Origin: an uncultured Collinsella sp.
GTDB lineage: Bacteria; Actinomycetota; Coriobacteriia; Coriobacteriales; Coriobacteriaceae
Direction of reading: 5' to 3'
Assembly (NCBI GenBank): GCA_937950325.1
Contig: CALFDJ010000030.1
Coordinates: 1 to 28,660 of the forward strand
DNA length: 28,660 bases
The position numbers and the translations under genes are program-made. Positions within the stretch are counted from its first letter, which is position 1; the number at the start of each line of letters is the position of its first letter. The notes under the pieces are model-generated. The model was not told where the DNA came from. It searched no databases and saw only the letters and a program-made list of their open reading frames with translations. Shown one piece after another: positions 1-6,591 of the stretch.

Positions 1-390
1 GACGAGGACGTGCAGGATGCGCCCGTGCCAGCGTTCATCATCCAGCCGCTCGTCGAGAACGCGGTGCGCCACGCGATGCGTGACGAGGGCACGCTGCACA
101 TCCGGGTCTCGGTGCGGGCGGCGGACGAGAACGCGCTCGCCATCGAGGTGTCGGACGACGGCGTGGGCATGGACAAGGCCACGGCGGCGCGGCTCTTCAG
201 CGAGACGGCGCTCGCGGGGGTCTCCGCGCCCCAGGGCGGCGGCGCGGGGGTCGCCATGCACAACATCTCGGAGCGCATCAAGCGCTTCTACGGGCCGCGG
301 TCGTTCGCGCATGTGGAATCCGCCCCGGGGAAGGGCACGACCATAACCTTGCATCTAGATTTATTGGGAAGTATCTTCGTTGACGGTTAA
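1..390 (+). CDS. Sensor histidine kinase, C-terminal part (LytS/YehU type), cut by the window edge
   Basis: This is the 3' end of a membrane sensor kinase; only the catalytic ATP-binding half is present, and the reading frame is open to base 1. The N-box IIQPLVENAVRHA is seen at the start, followed by the G1 box DDGVGMD and the glycine-rich G2 segment GGGAGVAMHNISERIKRFYG. That layout is typical of the HATPase domain of the LytS/His_kinase family, in which the phosphorylated histidine lies upstream and is missing here. The protein would autophosphorylate and pass phosphate to the LytTR response regulator that begins 120 bp downstream. The signal sensed cannot be told, because the sensor domain is outside the window. 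The intervening 391-510 holds only a short CGGCCG hairpin (460-474), so co-transcription with the regulator is likely. Confidence 0.93.
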   Translation, partial: DEDVQDAPVPAFIIQPLVENAVRHAMRDEGTLHIRVSVRAADENALAIEVSDDGVGMDKATAARLFSETALAGVSAPQGGGAGVAMHNISERIKRFYGPRSFAHVESAPGKGTTITLHLDLLGSIFVDG

Positions 391-510
391 AATAGACGCG
401 ACGGCTCCATGGGGCGCTCCGGGCAGGCTCGCCGCCATGAGGTGCCGATCGCTTCTGCGCGGCCGCTTCGGCCGATCGATTCTGTGTAGGGACGAAGGGA
501 ACACAAGGAT

Positions 511-1227
511 ATGCTACGTGCGATGATCGTTGACGACGAGGCGCCCGCCCGATCCGAGTTGCGATTCTTGCTCGAGCAGACGGGCAAGATCTCGTCGATC
601 TCCGAGGCGTCGAGCGTGCGGGTCGCCATCGAGATGCTCATGGAGAACCGTGTCGACGTGGTGTTCCTCGACATCTCGATGCCGGGCGCGTCCGGCCTCC
701 AGCTCGCCGAGGCGCTCCATAAGCTCAAGAACCCGCCCGCCATCGTGTTCGTGACGGCCTACAGCGACCACGCGGTCGAGGCGTTCGATGTGGACGCCGT
801 CGACTACCTGCTCAAGCCCGTGGAGGAGGCGCGGCTCGACCGCGCCATCGAGAAGGTGCTCGCGCGCACGAAGCCGCAGGCCGAGAGCAAGGTGGCCATC
901 GAGCGCATCCCCGTGGAGAAGGGCGGCCGCAAGGTGCTCATTCCCGTGGACGACATTCGCTTTATCATGGCCAAGGACGATTACTCCTGCATCTATACCG
1001 TCGATGATCGCTTTTTGTCGACGACCTCGCTGGCGCAGTTTGAGGCCAAGCTCTGCGACTTTGGCTTCTTCCGTGTTCACCGCCGCTATATCGTCAACTT
1101 GGCGTGCGTTACGGACGTCGAGACGGTGCCCTCGGGCGCCATCCAGCTGGGCATTACGGGCGTCGACGAACGCGTGCCGGTTTCGCGCCGCCGCGTCGTG
1201 CCGCTCAAGAAGGCTCTGAGTCTCTAG
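511..1227 (+). CDS. LytTR-family response regulator
   Basis: This is a 238-residue two-component response regulator. The N-terminal receiver domain (about residues 1-120) has the acidic pocket D8-D9, the phosphoacceptor D54 in VFLDISMPG, T82 and K102 (LLKP). The C-terminal LytTR DNA-binding domain spans about residues 130-235, with the characteristic DDIRFIMAKDDYSCIY and FFRVHRRYIVNL segments. It is the evident partner of the kinase fragment upstream. LytTR proteins bind direct repeats in promoters and often control membrane, autolysis or transport genes; its targets are not visible here. The ATG at 511 is preceded by an AAGGA-type ribosome site, and the gene ends at a hairpin terminator. Family assignment is secure; the regulon is unknown. 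Confidence 0.95.
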   Translation: MLRAMIVDDEAPARSELRFLLEQTGKISSISEASSVRVAIEMLMENRVDVVFLDISMPGASGLQLAEALHKLKNPPAIVFVTAYSDHAVEAFDVDAVDYLLKPVEEARLDRAIEKVLARTKPQAESKVAIERIPVEKGGRKVLIPVDDIRFIMAKDDYSCIYTVDDRFLSTTSLAQFEAKLCDFGFFRVHRRYIVNLACVTDVETVPSGAIQLGITGVDERVPVSRRRVVPLKKALSL

Positions 1228-1233
1228 CACACT

Positions 1234-1283
1234 GGCCCCGCAGCCCTGTAGACCCATCGTCTGCGGAGCCGTGGGGCCTTTTT
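1234..1283 (+). terminator. Rho-independent terminator after the LytTR regulator
   Basis: GGCCCC at 1234-1239 pairs with GGGGCC at 1273-1278, enclosing a second pairing of CCGCAG with CTGCGG, and is followed by five T's. It lies 7 bp beyond the stop codon of the response regulator. Confidence 0.7.
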
Positions 1284-1322
1284 GTATGTATCTGCCGAAT
1301 CGTTTTTTGCGGAAGGGATCCC

Positions 1323-1790
1323 ATGAACAGTGCAAGCGCCAAGCGTATCGACATCATCTCGGACACCCACGGCTATTTATCGCCTGCGCTCTTGGATGAG
1401 CTTGAGGGCGCAGACCTGATCATCCACGCCGGCGACCTCACGTCAGAGATAGACTACGAGCACCTATGCACCATCGCCCCCGTGCGGGCCGTACTGGGCA
1501 ACAACGATTACTACCGCGACTACGGCCCCGATGTAGACCGTCTTGCGCTCTTTACCTACGAAGGCCTCAAATTCGCCGTAGCCCACTACCGCGAAGACCT
1601 TCCGGTGGGGTCCGTAGACGTAGCCATCAACGGTCACACCCACGTAACCAAAGAAGCCCAAGTGGGCCGCTGCCTGGTCCTCAACCCAGGCAGCGCCAGC
1701 TACCCCAGAGGCACCCGAGGCCCCACCATGGCCAGAATGCTCGTAAAAGACGGCAAGATCATAAGCACCAAATTTATTGACCTAGACTAA
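1323..1790 (+). CDS. YfcE/MJ0936-type metallophosphoesterase
   Basis: This is a 155-residue calcineurin-like phosphodiesterase, the usual length for the YfcE/MJ0936 family. Metal-binding motifs are in order: D14-T-H16-G in SDTHG, G37-D38, GNND at 59-62, H88, and GHTH at 104-107, followed by NPGS. Such enzymes hydrolyse phosphodiester or phosphomonoester bonds with Mn or other divalent metals; the natural substrate is often unknown. The frame is open further upstream to 1104, inside the LytTR gene. The ATG at 1323 is preferred because GGAAGGGA lies just before it and because it falls after the preceding terminator. It is monocistronic, closed by a strong terminator. Confidence 0.9.
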   Translation: MNSASAKRIDIISDTHGYLSPALLDELEGADLIIHAGDLTSEIDYEHLCTIAPVRAVLGNNDYYRDYGPDVDRLALFTYEGLKFAVAHYREDLPVGSVDVAINGHTHVTKEAQVGRCLVLNPGSASYPRGTRGPTMARMLVKDGKIISTKFIDLD

Positions 1791-1797
1791 CCGCAAC

Positions 1798-1832
1798 AAA
1801 AACGGGGGATGCACAATGCATCCCCCGTTTTT
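1798..1832 (+). terminator. Strong bidirectional-looking terminator
   Basis: There is a perfect 11-bp stem (1803-1813 with 1817-1827) around a CAA loop, flanked by AAAAA on the left and TTTTT on the right. It closes the phosphoesterase gene and could also work on the minus strand. Confidence 0.9.
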
Positions 1833-1948
1833 CTTTAAGCCAAAGGCCGAAGTTCAACAAGATCCATCAGACCAACCCCGCCGAGGAGCACGCGGGCTAG
1901 CCGCGCAGCGGCGCACGCCCGCAAAACTGGTTGAATAATGTGACGGCA

Positions 1949-2091
1949 GGGAGGGTCTCCGGGGTTGAGGGCGGGGGTTAAGTTTGTCGCGAGTTCCGCA
2001 CGCAAAGGAAAGCACTTAATGTGCTTTCCGTCTTGCGCAGGACTGTAGAGCAGCAAACTTAACCCCCGCCCTCAACCCCGGAGACCCTCCC
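1949..2091. repeat. 143-bp nested palindrome with 38-bp perfect arms
   Basis: The arms at 1949-1986 and 2054-2091 are exact reverse complements over 38 bp. The 67-bp centre holds a second hairpin, GGAAAGCAC (2007-2015) with GTGCTTTCC (2021-2029) around TTAAT. Imperfect pairing between the two levels involves CGCAA and TTGCG. The element occupies most of the gene-free stretch 1833-2120 between the phosphoesterase and tRNA-Asp. No convincing open frame is present. It is not followed directly by a T-run, so it is not a simple terminator. It may be a dispersed intergenic repeat or a structured RNA; its function is unknown. Confidence 0.88.
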
Positions 2092-2124
2092 GGATGGCCC
2101 TGAAAAATTTTTTCAAAAAAGTTG

Positions 2125-2154
2125 TTGCGCGCCGGACAGACTTCTGTGTATACT
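2125..2154 (+). promoter_or_regulatory. Likely promoter of tRNA-Asp
   Basis: A TATACT -10 element (2149-2154) sits 18 bp after TTGCGC (2125-2130), with TTGTTG overlapping just upstream. The tRNA begins 46 bp beyond the -10. An A/T-rich tract at 2103-2120 precedes it and could act as an UP-type element. The -35 assignment is weak. Confidence 0.5.
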
Positions 2155-2200
2155 AATCCCCGCAGCGCACGCGAGCGGAAACAAACGCGAACGACTGCCT

Positions 2201-2278
<78 letters not shown>

Positions 2279-2286
2279 ACGCAATT

Positions 2287-2314
2287 AAAGCCACGTCTTC
2301 GGACGTGGCTTTTT
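2287..2314 (+). terminator. Terminator of tRNA-Asp
   Basis: An 8-bp stem GCCACGTC/GACGTGGC with a stable TTCG tetraloop, preceded by AAA and followed by five T's, lies 9 bp after the tRNA. Confidence 0.92.
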
Positions 2315-2637
2315 GCGTTTGATGCGCTTTGTTTCGATAGAACGATCGCCCTGGTGCATCTTCGCCCAGAATCCCCGCGCCTTCGGGAACGCAAGTAAAA
2401 TCTAATAAGTATATCTGTCTGAACAACAGCTTTGTTGCGCAACACCTGTTCTACGAGACAGGGGGTTAGGTTATACTAAATTGCACTGTGCGCCGCATCT
2501 GATGCATTTCGCTCCAAGCGCGGCACTCAGTGGATATCCGATTTACCATTTGGATGTCCTGGCGGTCATTTAGCGTCTCGACACAAGCTCGGCCCCGGAG
2601 CTCGTTCGAGCTGTTCGTATTCCTTGAAAGGGGAAAA
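2315..2637. other. Gene-free stretch between tRNA-Asp and the Rrf2 regulator
   Basis: No convincing coding frame is seen. TATACT at 2472-2477 could be the -10 of a promoter for the Rrf2 gene, which would leave a ~160-nt leader; no good -35 is evident. A perfect palindrome AGCTCG-TT-CGAGCT (2599-2612) lies 25 bp before the Rrf2 start and could be an operator, since Rrf2 proteins often regulate themselves. Both readings are tentative. Confidence 0.4.
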
Positions 2638-3123
2638 ATGGACATATCGAGGAAGACTGATTACGCCCTTCGTATGCTGGCGATGCTTGCTGAGGATCCG
2701 GAGCGTTTGCTTCCTGTTCGCACCGCTGCCGAAGAGGTCAATGTCCCGTATTCGTTTGCCCGTTCGATTCAGCATGGTTTGGTCCAAGCCGGTATTGTGG
2801 AGAGCCTGCGTGGCGTCCACGGTGGCATGCGTCTCAAGGTCAGTCCGGACGACGTCACTATCCGCCAGGTCGTCGAGGCCGTTCAGGGCCCTATGGTTAT
2901 GAACGACTGCACCGCCCCCGATGGTGACTGTGCGCGCATGGGCGCGTGCTGCTATCATCCCCTGTGGGCCGGAGCCCAGGCGTTGATGCGCGACTACCTC
3001 GATTCCGTTTCGCTCGGCGATATCGTCGCCCATCGCCAGTTTCCGGCTGTCGATCCCAAGTTCGCCGATCGCGATGCGTTTCCCGAGTACGCTGCCTGCG
3101 CGTACGCTTGCCGGGAGGAATAG
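2638..3123 (+). CDS. Rrf2-family transcriptional regulator, probable iron-sulfur sensor
   Basis: This is a 161-residue winged-helix regulator. Residues 1-65 carry the Rrf2 pattern MDISRKTDYALRMLAMLA followed by the recognition helix VPYSFARSIQHGLVQAG and the wing SLRGVHGGM. Cysteines C91, C98 and C104 (with C105) lie where IscR and NsrR hold a [2Fe-2S] or [4Fe-4S] cluster, though the first gap is six residues rather than five. This suggests a redox, nitric-oxide or iron-sulfur status sensor. ATG 2638 is chosen because AAAGGGGAAAA lies immediately before it and the family signature starts there; the frame is open upstream without homology. The mutY-like gene follows after 21 bp, so the two are probably co-transcribed. 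The effector is inferred, not shown. Confidence 0.88.
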   Translation: MDISRKTDYALRMLAMLAEDPERLLPVRTAAEEVNVPYSFARSIQHGLVQAGIVESLRGVHGGMRLKVSPDDVTIRQVVEAVQGPMVMNDCTAPDGDCARMGACCYHPLWAGAQALMRDYLDSVSLGDIVAHRQFPAVDPKFADRDAFPEYAACAYACREE

Positions 3124-3144
3124 CGCCGCATAAGGAGTATAGCT

Positions 3145-4050
3145 ATGATTCAGGACCCCTTTCGTTCGATGATTCGTTCGGAAGGGGTCTTGCGTTATCG
3201 CGACCTTCCGTGGCGCCGAACGCACGACCCGTATATCATCTGGCTCTCCGAGGTCATGCTGCAGCAGACGCAGGTGCCGCGCGTGGAGACGCGTATGCCG
3301 GCGTGGCTCGATCGCTTTCCGACTGTTCAGGCGCTCGCTCAGGCTGTCCCTTCCGATGTCTTGGATGCGTGGCAGGGGATGGGCTATAATCGCCGCGCCT
3401 TGGCGCTTCACAGGGCTGCACAGTGCGTTGTAGAGGACTGGGATGGGGAGTTTCCGCGCGAGACGCGTGACTTGGTCGCTCTGCCCGGCATTGGCCCGGC
3501 AACGGCGCAGGGCATCCGTTCGTTTGCATTCGATCTTCCGGGCGTGTATTTGGAGACCAATGTGCGCACGGTCTTTTTGCATCATTTCTTTCCCGATGTG
3601 CCGGCCGTTCCCGATCGCGAACTGGTGCCGCTGATCCAAGCTGCCTGTCCGGCGGCCCCCGGTGCGGCGGCGGACGAGATCGCGCCCTTTGCCGCGCCTC
3701 AAGACGATGCCGACACGCCGCGCGCGTGGTATTACGCATTGCTGGATTACGGCGCGTATCTTAAAAAGACACTGCCCAATCCGTCCAGGCGGTCGGCGGG
3801 CTATAGTCGTCAGTCCAAGTTTGAGGGCTCGCGCCGCCAAAAGCGCGCGCATATCGTGCGTATGTTGTTGGCAGCGCGCGATGGGCAGCCGGCGGGGATT
3901 ACGCTTGCTGATGCCGTGGCGGGCGTTAACGAGATGGAAGCGGCAGCCGGTCGCGGGCCGGTCGAGTGCGACTTGATCGCGGGCATTCTAGCTGACCTGG
4001 AGCGCGAGGGCTTTTGCCGAGCCGAGGGCGATTGCTGGTTGAGTGTGTAG
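3145..4050 (+). CDS. mutY: MutY-like A/G-specific adenine glycosylase lacking the iron-sulfur cluster
   Basis: This is a 301-residue HhH-GPD glycosylase. The N-terminal part has LPWR, then WLSEVMLQQTQV with the MutY catalytic Glu at E36, and the GMGYNRRA segment. The helix-hairpin-helix LPGIGPATA is at 113-121. Two departures from classical MutY are visible. The catalytic Asp of the LDGNV motif aligns with E137 (LETNV). The four-cysteine C-x6-C-x2-C-x5-C cluster motif is absent, replaced by a basic stretch PNPSRRSAGYSRQSKFEGS. Cluster-less MutY proteins are known in some bacteria and protists, so the gene may still remove adenine opposite 8-oxoguanine. A different specificity is possible. The gene lies 21 bp after the Rrf2 gene and has the ribosome site AAGGAG. 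Confidence 0.8.
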   Translation: MIQDPFRSMIRSEGVLRYRDLPWRRTHDPYIIWLSEVMLQQTQVPRVETRMPAWLDRFPTVQALAQAVPSDVLDAWQGMGYNRRALALHRAAQCVVEDWDGEFPRETRDLVALPGIGPATAQGIRSFAFDLPGVYLETNVRTVFLHHFFPDVPAVPDRELVPLIQAACPAAPGAAADEIAPFAAPQDDADTPRAWYYALLDYGAYLKKTLPNPSRRSAGYSRQSKFEGSRRQKRAHIVRMLLAARDGQPAGITLADAVAGVNEMEAAAGRGPVECDLIAGILADLEREGFCRAEGDCWLSV

Positions 4051-4164
4051 CCCGCTCAAATCTGAAGAACGGGATTGTAAGGTTTAAATTCGCGGCTTGA
4101 GGGCATCCTAAAGACAAGGTCGCTCAAAGCCTATGGGCGGCACGTGTTGAAGGGAAGTACACCT

Positions 4165-4704
4165 ATGGATTTTGAGAACTCTCAGACCAAGAAGAACCTC
4201 GAGACTGCTTTTGCCGGTGAGTCCCAGGCACACACCAAGTATCGCTACTATGCATCCAAGGCCAAAAAGGACGGCTACGTTCAGATCTCGAATATCTTTG
4301 CCGAGACGGCGGGCAACGAGTCCGAGCACGCCAAGCTGTGGTTTAAGTATCTGCACGACGGCGCCGTTCCGGGCACTCTGGACAACCTGCGTGACGCCGC
4401 CGCGGGCGAGAACTACGAGTGGACCACGATGTACGACGAGTTCGCCAAGACCGCCGAGGAGGAGGGCTTTGCCGAGATCGCCGAGAAGTTCCGTGGCGTC
4501 GCCGCCGTCGAGAAGGCCCACGAGGAGCGCTACAACAAACTCGTCGAGCGCATCGAGTCGGGCGAGGTGTTTGAGCGTGAGGGCGTGAAGGTGTGGAAGT
4601 GCCTGAACTGCGGGCACCTGCACGTTGGTGCCGAGGCGCCTGAGGTGTGCCCGGTGTGTAACCACCCCAAGGCGTACTTTGAGGAGCAGGTGGTGAACTA
4701 CTAG
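4165..4704 (+). CDS. rbr: Rubrerythrin
   Basis: This is a 179-residue non-haem diiron peroxidase that detoxifies hydrogen peroxide in anaerobes using electrons from NAD(P)H via rubredoxin-type carriers. The ferritin-like domain (about 1-135) shows diiron ligands E19, E52 with H55, E98, and E116 with H119. The C-terminal rubredoxin domain has C146-x2-C149-G and C162-P-x-C165, which bind one iron. ATG 4165 is used because GAAGGGAAG precedes it and the family start MDFENSQTKKNLETAF fits; an upstream TTG at 4144 is less likely. It stands alone after the mutY-like gene with a 114-bp gap. It supports an oxygen-sensitive, anaerobic host. Confidence 0.96.
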   Translation: MDFENSQTKKNLETAFAGESQAHTKYRYYASKAKKDGYVQISNIFAETAGNESEHAKLWFKYLHDGAVPGTLDNLRDAAAGENYEWTTMYDEFAKTAEEEGFAEIAEKFRGVAAVEKAHEERYNKLVERIESGEVFEREGVKVWKCLNCGHLHVGAEAPEVCPVCNHPKAYFEEQVVNY

Positions 4705-4725
4705 CGCTTGGCGCTAGCGTGAGCT

Positions 4726-4897
4726 GGGCCGGGAGGGCCGGACTACCTTCCCTCCTCGCTCACGGCTTCGCAGGGTCGCGTTGAGGGAAGGTAGTCCGGC
4801 CCTCCCGGCCCGCTTTGGGTCGTCGCGTGCTCGCTACAGAAAAGTTGATAAAAAAGTTTGCGTGCTGCCCCTTATGGGGCGGCACGTTTTTGTGGGG
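4726..4897. repeat. Intergenic repeat unit, copy 1: long hairpin plus terminator
   Basis: Perfect 29-bp arms at 4726-4754 and 4783-4811 enclose a 28-bp loop containing CGCTCACGGCTTCGCAGG. After the hairpin comes a conserved tract with GCTCGCTACAGAAAAG, then the terminator hairpin at 4862-4891. The same order of parts recurs at 5628-5800, on the other side of the broken membrane-protein gene. Confidence 0.88.
4862..4891 (+). terminator. Terminator within repeat copy 1
   Basis: GTGCTGCCCC (4862-4871) pairs with GGGGCGGCAC (4876-4885), with one T-G pair and a TTAT loop, followed by GTTTTT. It would end rubrerythrin transcription after the long hairpin. Confidence 0.85.
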
Positions 4898-4976
4898 GCC
4901 GGTTGGGGCGGTGACGTTGCTTAGAGGGTACACTGGGTAGCGTTGGCTATTCGTTTCCTCTTGTGAGGTGTTGGTT

Positions 4977-5610
4977 ATGGGTAAGAAGTCTCGGGCTCGG
5001 GTTGCTGCGGCGGGGACTCGCAAGGATCCTGGTCGTCGGGTTGCCGAGGGTAAAAAGGCCGATCGTGCCGAGAAGGACAAGAAGGTCGGCGCGCATGCTC
5101 ATCCTGAGTGGGCGCCTCACCTCAATACGGCTAGCGAGGATCTGACTGCTAAGTTGTTTACTCTGGTCGAGGTTATCTTGGGCGTGGTGCCCGTGGTGGT
5201 CATTGGCTTGTTCTTGGCTTCGAAAGATGCCACGAGTGTCGATAAACTCACCGATGTCTTTTCTCAGGACCCCTCGATGGTGGTTACGTTTATCTCTGCG
5301 TGCCTGCAGCCGTTTGTGGCGTACATGTTGTACATGATTTACCTACAAATACTGCGAGGGCGACGCTGGTTTTGCCGCCGGCAACCTGATCGGTCTTTTG
5401 TGCTCCGAGATCCTACTGCTCAATATTCCGGGCGTCATCGGTATGGGCATCTTGCTGTGGCGTGTTTGGCGCAACGTCGCTCCGCACTTTGAGAGCTGGT
5501 TGTTTGAGCGCCGTGCAATGGGCGTGCTGGCAGACATCGCGGGCTCGCTCGTGATTCTAGCCTTGGCGTTTATATGCGCCACCGCCGCCCGCGGTCTCGC
5601 GGGCATGTAG
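4977..5610 (+). pseudogene. Frameshifted integral membrane protein of unknown function
   Basis: Two overlapping frames together read as one membrane protein. The first part starts at ATG 4977 (GAGGTG upstream) with a lysine/arginine-rich cytoplasmic N-terminus, then hydrophobic segments VEVILGVVPVVVIGLF and VTFISACLQPFVAYMLYMI. Near 5343 the frame must shift by +1: dropping one C joins YMIY to YKYCEGDAGFAAGNLIGLLC, and the downstream frame continues as a plausible transmembrane protein to the stop at 5608-5610. The sense of the sequence on both sides of the junction argues that one base was inserted, or misread. No slippery heptamer is seen that would suggest programmed shifting. I recognise no family. 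The gene sits exactly between two copies of a repeat. Confidence 0.7.
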
Positions 5611-5627
5611 TCTGTCCTCACCGACCA

Positions 5628-5800
5628 CGGAGCGCAGGGCGGGGACACCTTTCCCTCTCGCTCACGGCTTCGCAGGGTCGCATGAGGCAAAGGTTTCCCC
5701 GCCCTGCGCTCCGGCGTTGAGTCGTCGCATGCTCGCTACAGAAAAGCTGATATTAAAGATTGTGTGCCGCCCCTTTTTGGGGCGGCACGTTTTTGTGGGG
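5628..5800. repeat. Intergenic repeat unit, copy 2: long hairpin plus terminator
   Basis: Arms at 5628-5657 and 5684-5713 pair over 30 bp with two mismatches. The 26-bp loop carries the same core as copy 1, while the arm sequences differ from copy 1 yet remain self-complementary. The conserved tract with GCTCGCTACAGAAAAG and a terminator hairpin follow in the same order. Copies 1 and 2 are in direct orientation, about 0.9 kb apart. Confidence 0.88.
5764..5794 (+). terminator. Terminator within repeat copy 2
   Basis: A perfect 10-bp stem GTGCCGCCCC/GGGGCGGCAC (5764-5773 with 5779-5788) with a TTTTT loop is followed by GTTTTT. It ends transcription of the broken membrane-protein gene. Confidence 0.88.
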
Positions 5801-6045
5801 TCCCGGTTTCCACAATTTTCGTCAAGCTTTTGGTTAGATTTTGGTCAGTTGGCGTAAGGGTGGAAGGCCAAAAGATTGCTGGCGAAAAAAGCTCAGAGAA
5901 AGTGCTGGTAGGGGAGTTGTTGAGCTTTTCGACAGCTTTTGAGCAAAAGAAACTTTGTGGCTATTGCCGGCGATTGCGTTGTCGCGGTCATGGCGGTGCG
6001 GGATGCTGGTCGTAAGCGTCGAATGCTCCGATTTTGGAGGCCAGC
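5801..6045. other. Gene-free stretch before the small membrane protein
   Basis: After the terminator about 240 bp carry no convincing coding frame. An open frame at 5764-6015 begins inside the terminator hairpin and has no ribosome site, so it is not accepted. A TGGAGG ribosome site closes the stretch. A promoter for the gene at 6046 must lie here, but I cannot place it with confidence. Confidence 0.4.
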
Positions 6046-6468
6046 ATGGATCTGTTTCTTGAGACTCCGCAGCAACAGGCTGAGCGCATGCTGCGTCAGC
6101 AGCAACGACTCATGGAGATGCAAATGCAGGGGGCGGCAACCCAGCCCCCTGCGCAAAACGTTACACCCGCGGTTTCGCCTGCGGGCGAATCGGCACCAGA
6201 GGCCTATTCCGTACAGCAAGATTCATATGCGCAGGAGCTCGCGTTCGACAAGCGTCGTGCGCGTCGTCGCCGCGTGGGCCAGCGCCTGCGCACATTGGCG
6301 ATGATCGTGCTCATTCCGCTAGGACTTGCGGCGATTTTCTTGGTCTCGTATGCGCTCACCTGCATCCTCAACGGTGCTTCGCCCGGCGAAGTGCTCCAAC
6401 ATCTGTCAGCCCTCGGCCAGCGCCTAGGCGATGTCATAACAACAATCCGCGCCGGCTGGGAGAGTTAG
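6046..6468 (+). CDS. Small single-pass membrane protein, function unknown
   Basis: This is a 140-residue protein that I do not recognise. The N-terminal third is rich in Gln and Met (about residues 5-40, ETPQQQAERMLRQQQRLMEM), which suggests a short coiled coil. It is followed by a Pro/Ala/Ser linker, a strongly basic patch (DKRRARRRRVGQRLR), one hydrophobic segment (about 87-110, TLAMIVLIPLGLAAIFLVSYAL) and a short C-terminal tail. By the positive-inside rule the N-terminus should be cytoplasmic. ATG 6046 is chosen because TTTTGGAGG lies 6 bp upstream. It is flanked by gene-free DNA and by the nucleotidyltransferase module, so the context gives no function. Confidence 0.7.
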   Translation: MDLFLETPQQQAERMLRQQQRLMEMQMQGAATQPPAQNVTPAVSPAGESAPEAYSVQQDSYAQELAFDKRRARRRRVGQRLRTLAMIVLIPLGLAAIFLVSYALTCILNGASPGEVLQHLSALGQRLGDVITTIRAGWES

Positions 6469-6591
6469 CGTTTGTCACATTAGGACTTCTAGGGTGTAGG
6501 GATTATCGCCACGAGCGGAATTCTTGCATCCTGTTGGTCCTGTCGTGCGACTGAATAGTATTATTGAAGATGAATAATAATAGGATTTGTT

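Noticed and set aside
2566..3852. 428-codon minus-strand frame opposite the Rrf2 and mutY-like genes
   Set aside because: It spans two genes with clear family motifs on the plus strand and has no motif of its own.
5337..5352. Programmed ribosomal frameshift in the membrane-protein gene
   Set aside because: No slippery heptamer, stimulatory Shine-Dalgarno or following pseudoknot is evident; mutation or read error is simpler.
5764..6015. 83-codon plus-strand frame after the second repeat unit
   Set aside because: It begins inside a terminator stem, lacks a ribosome site and ends in low-complexity residues.
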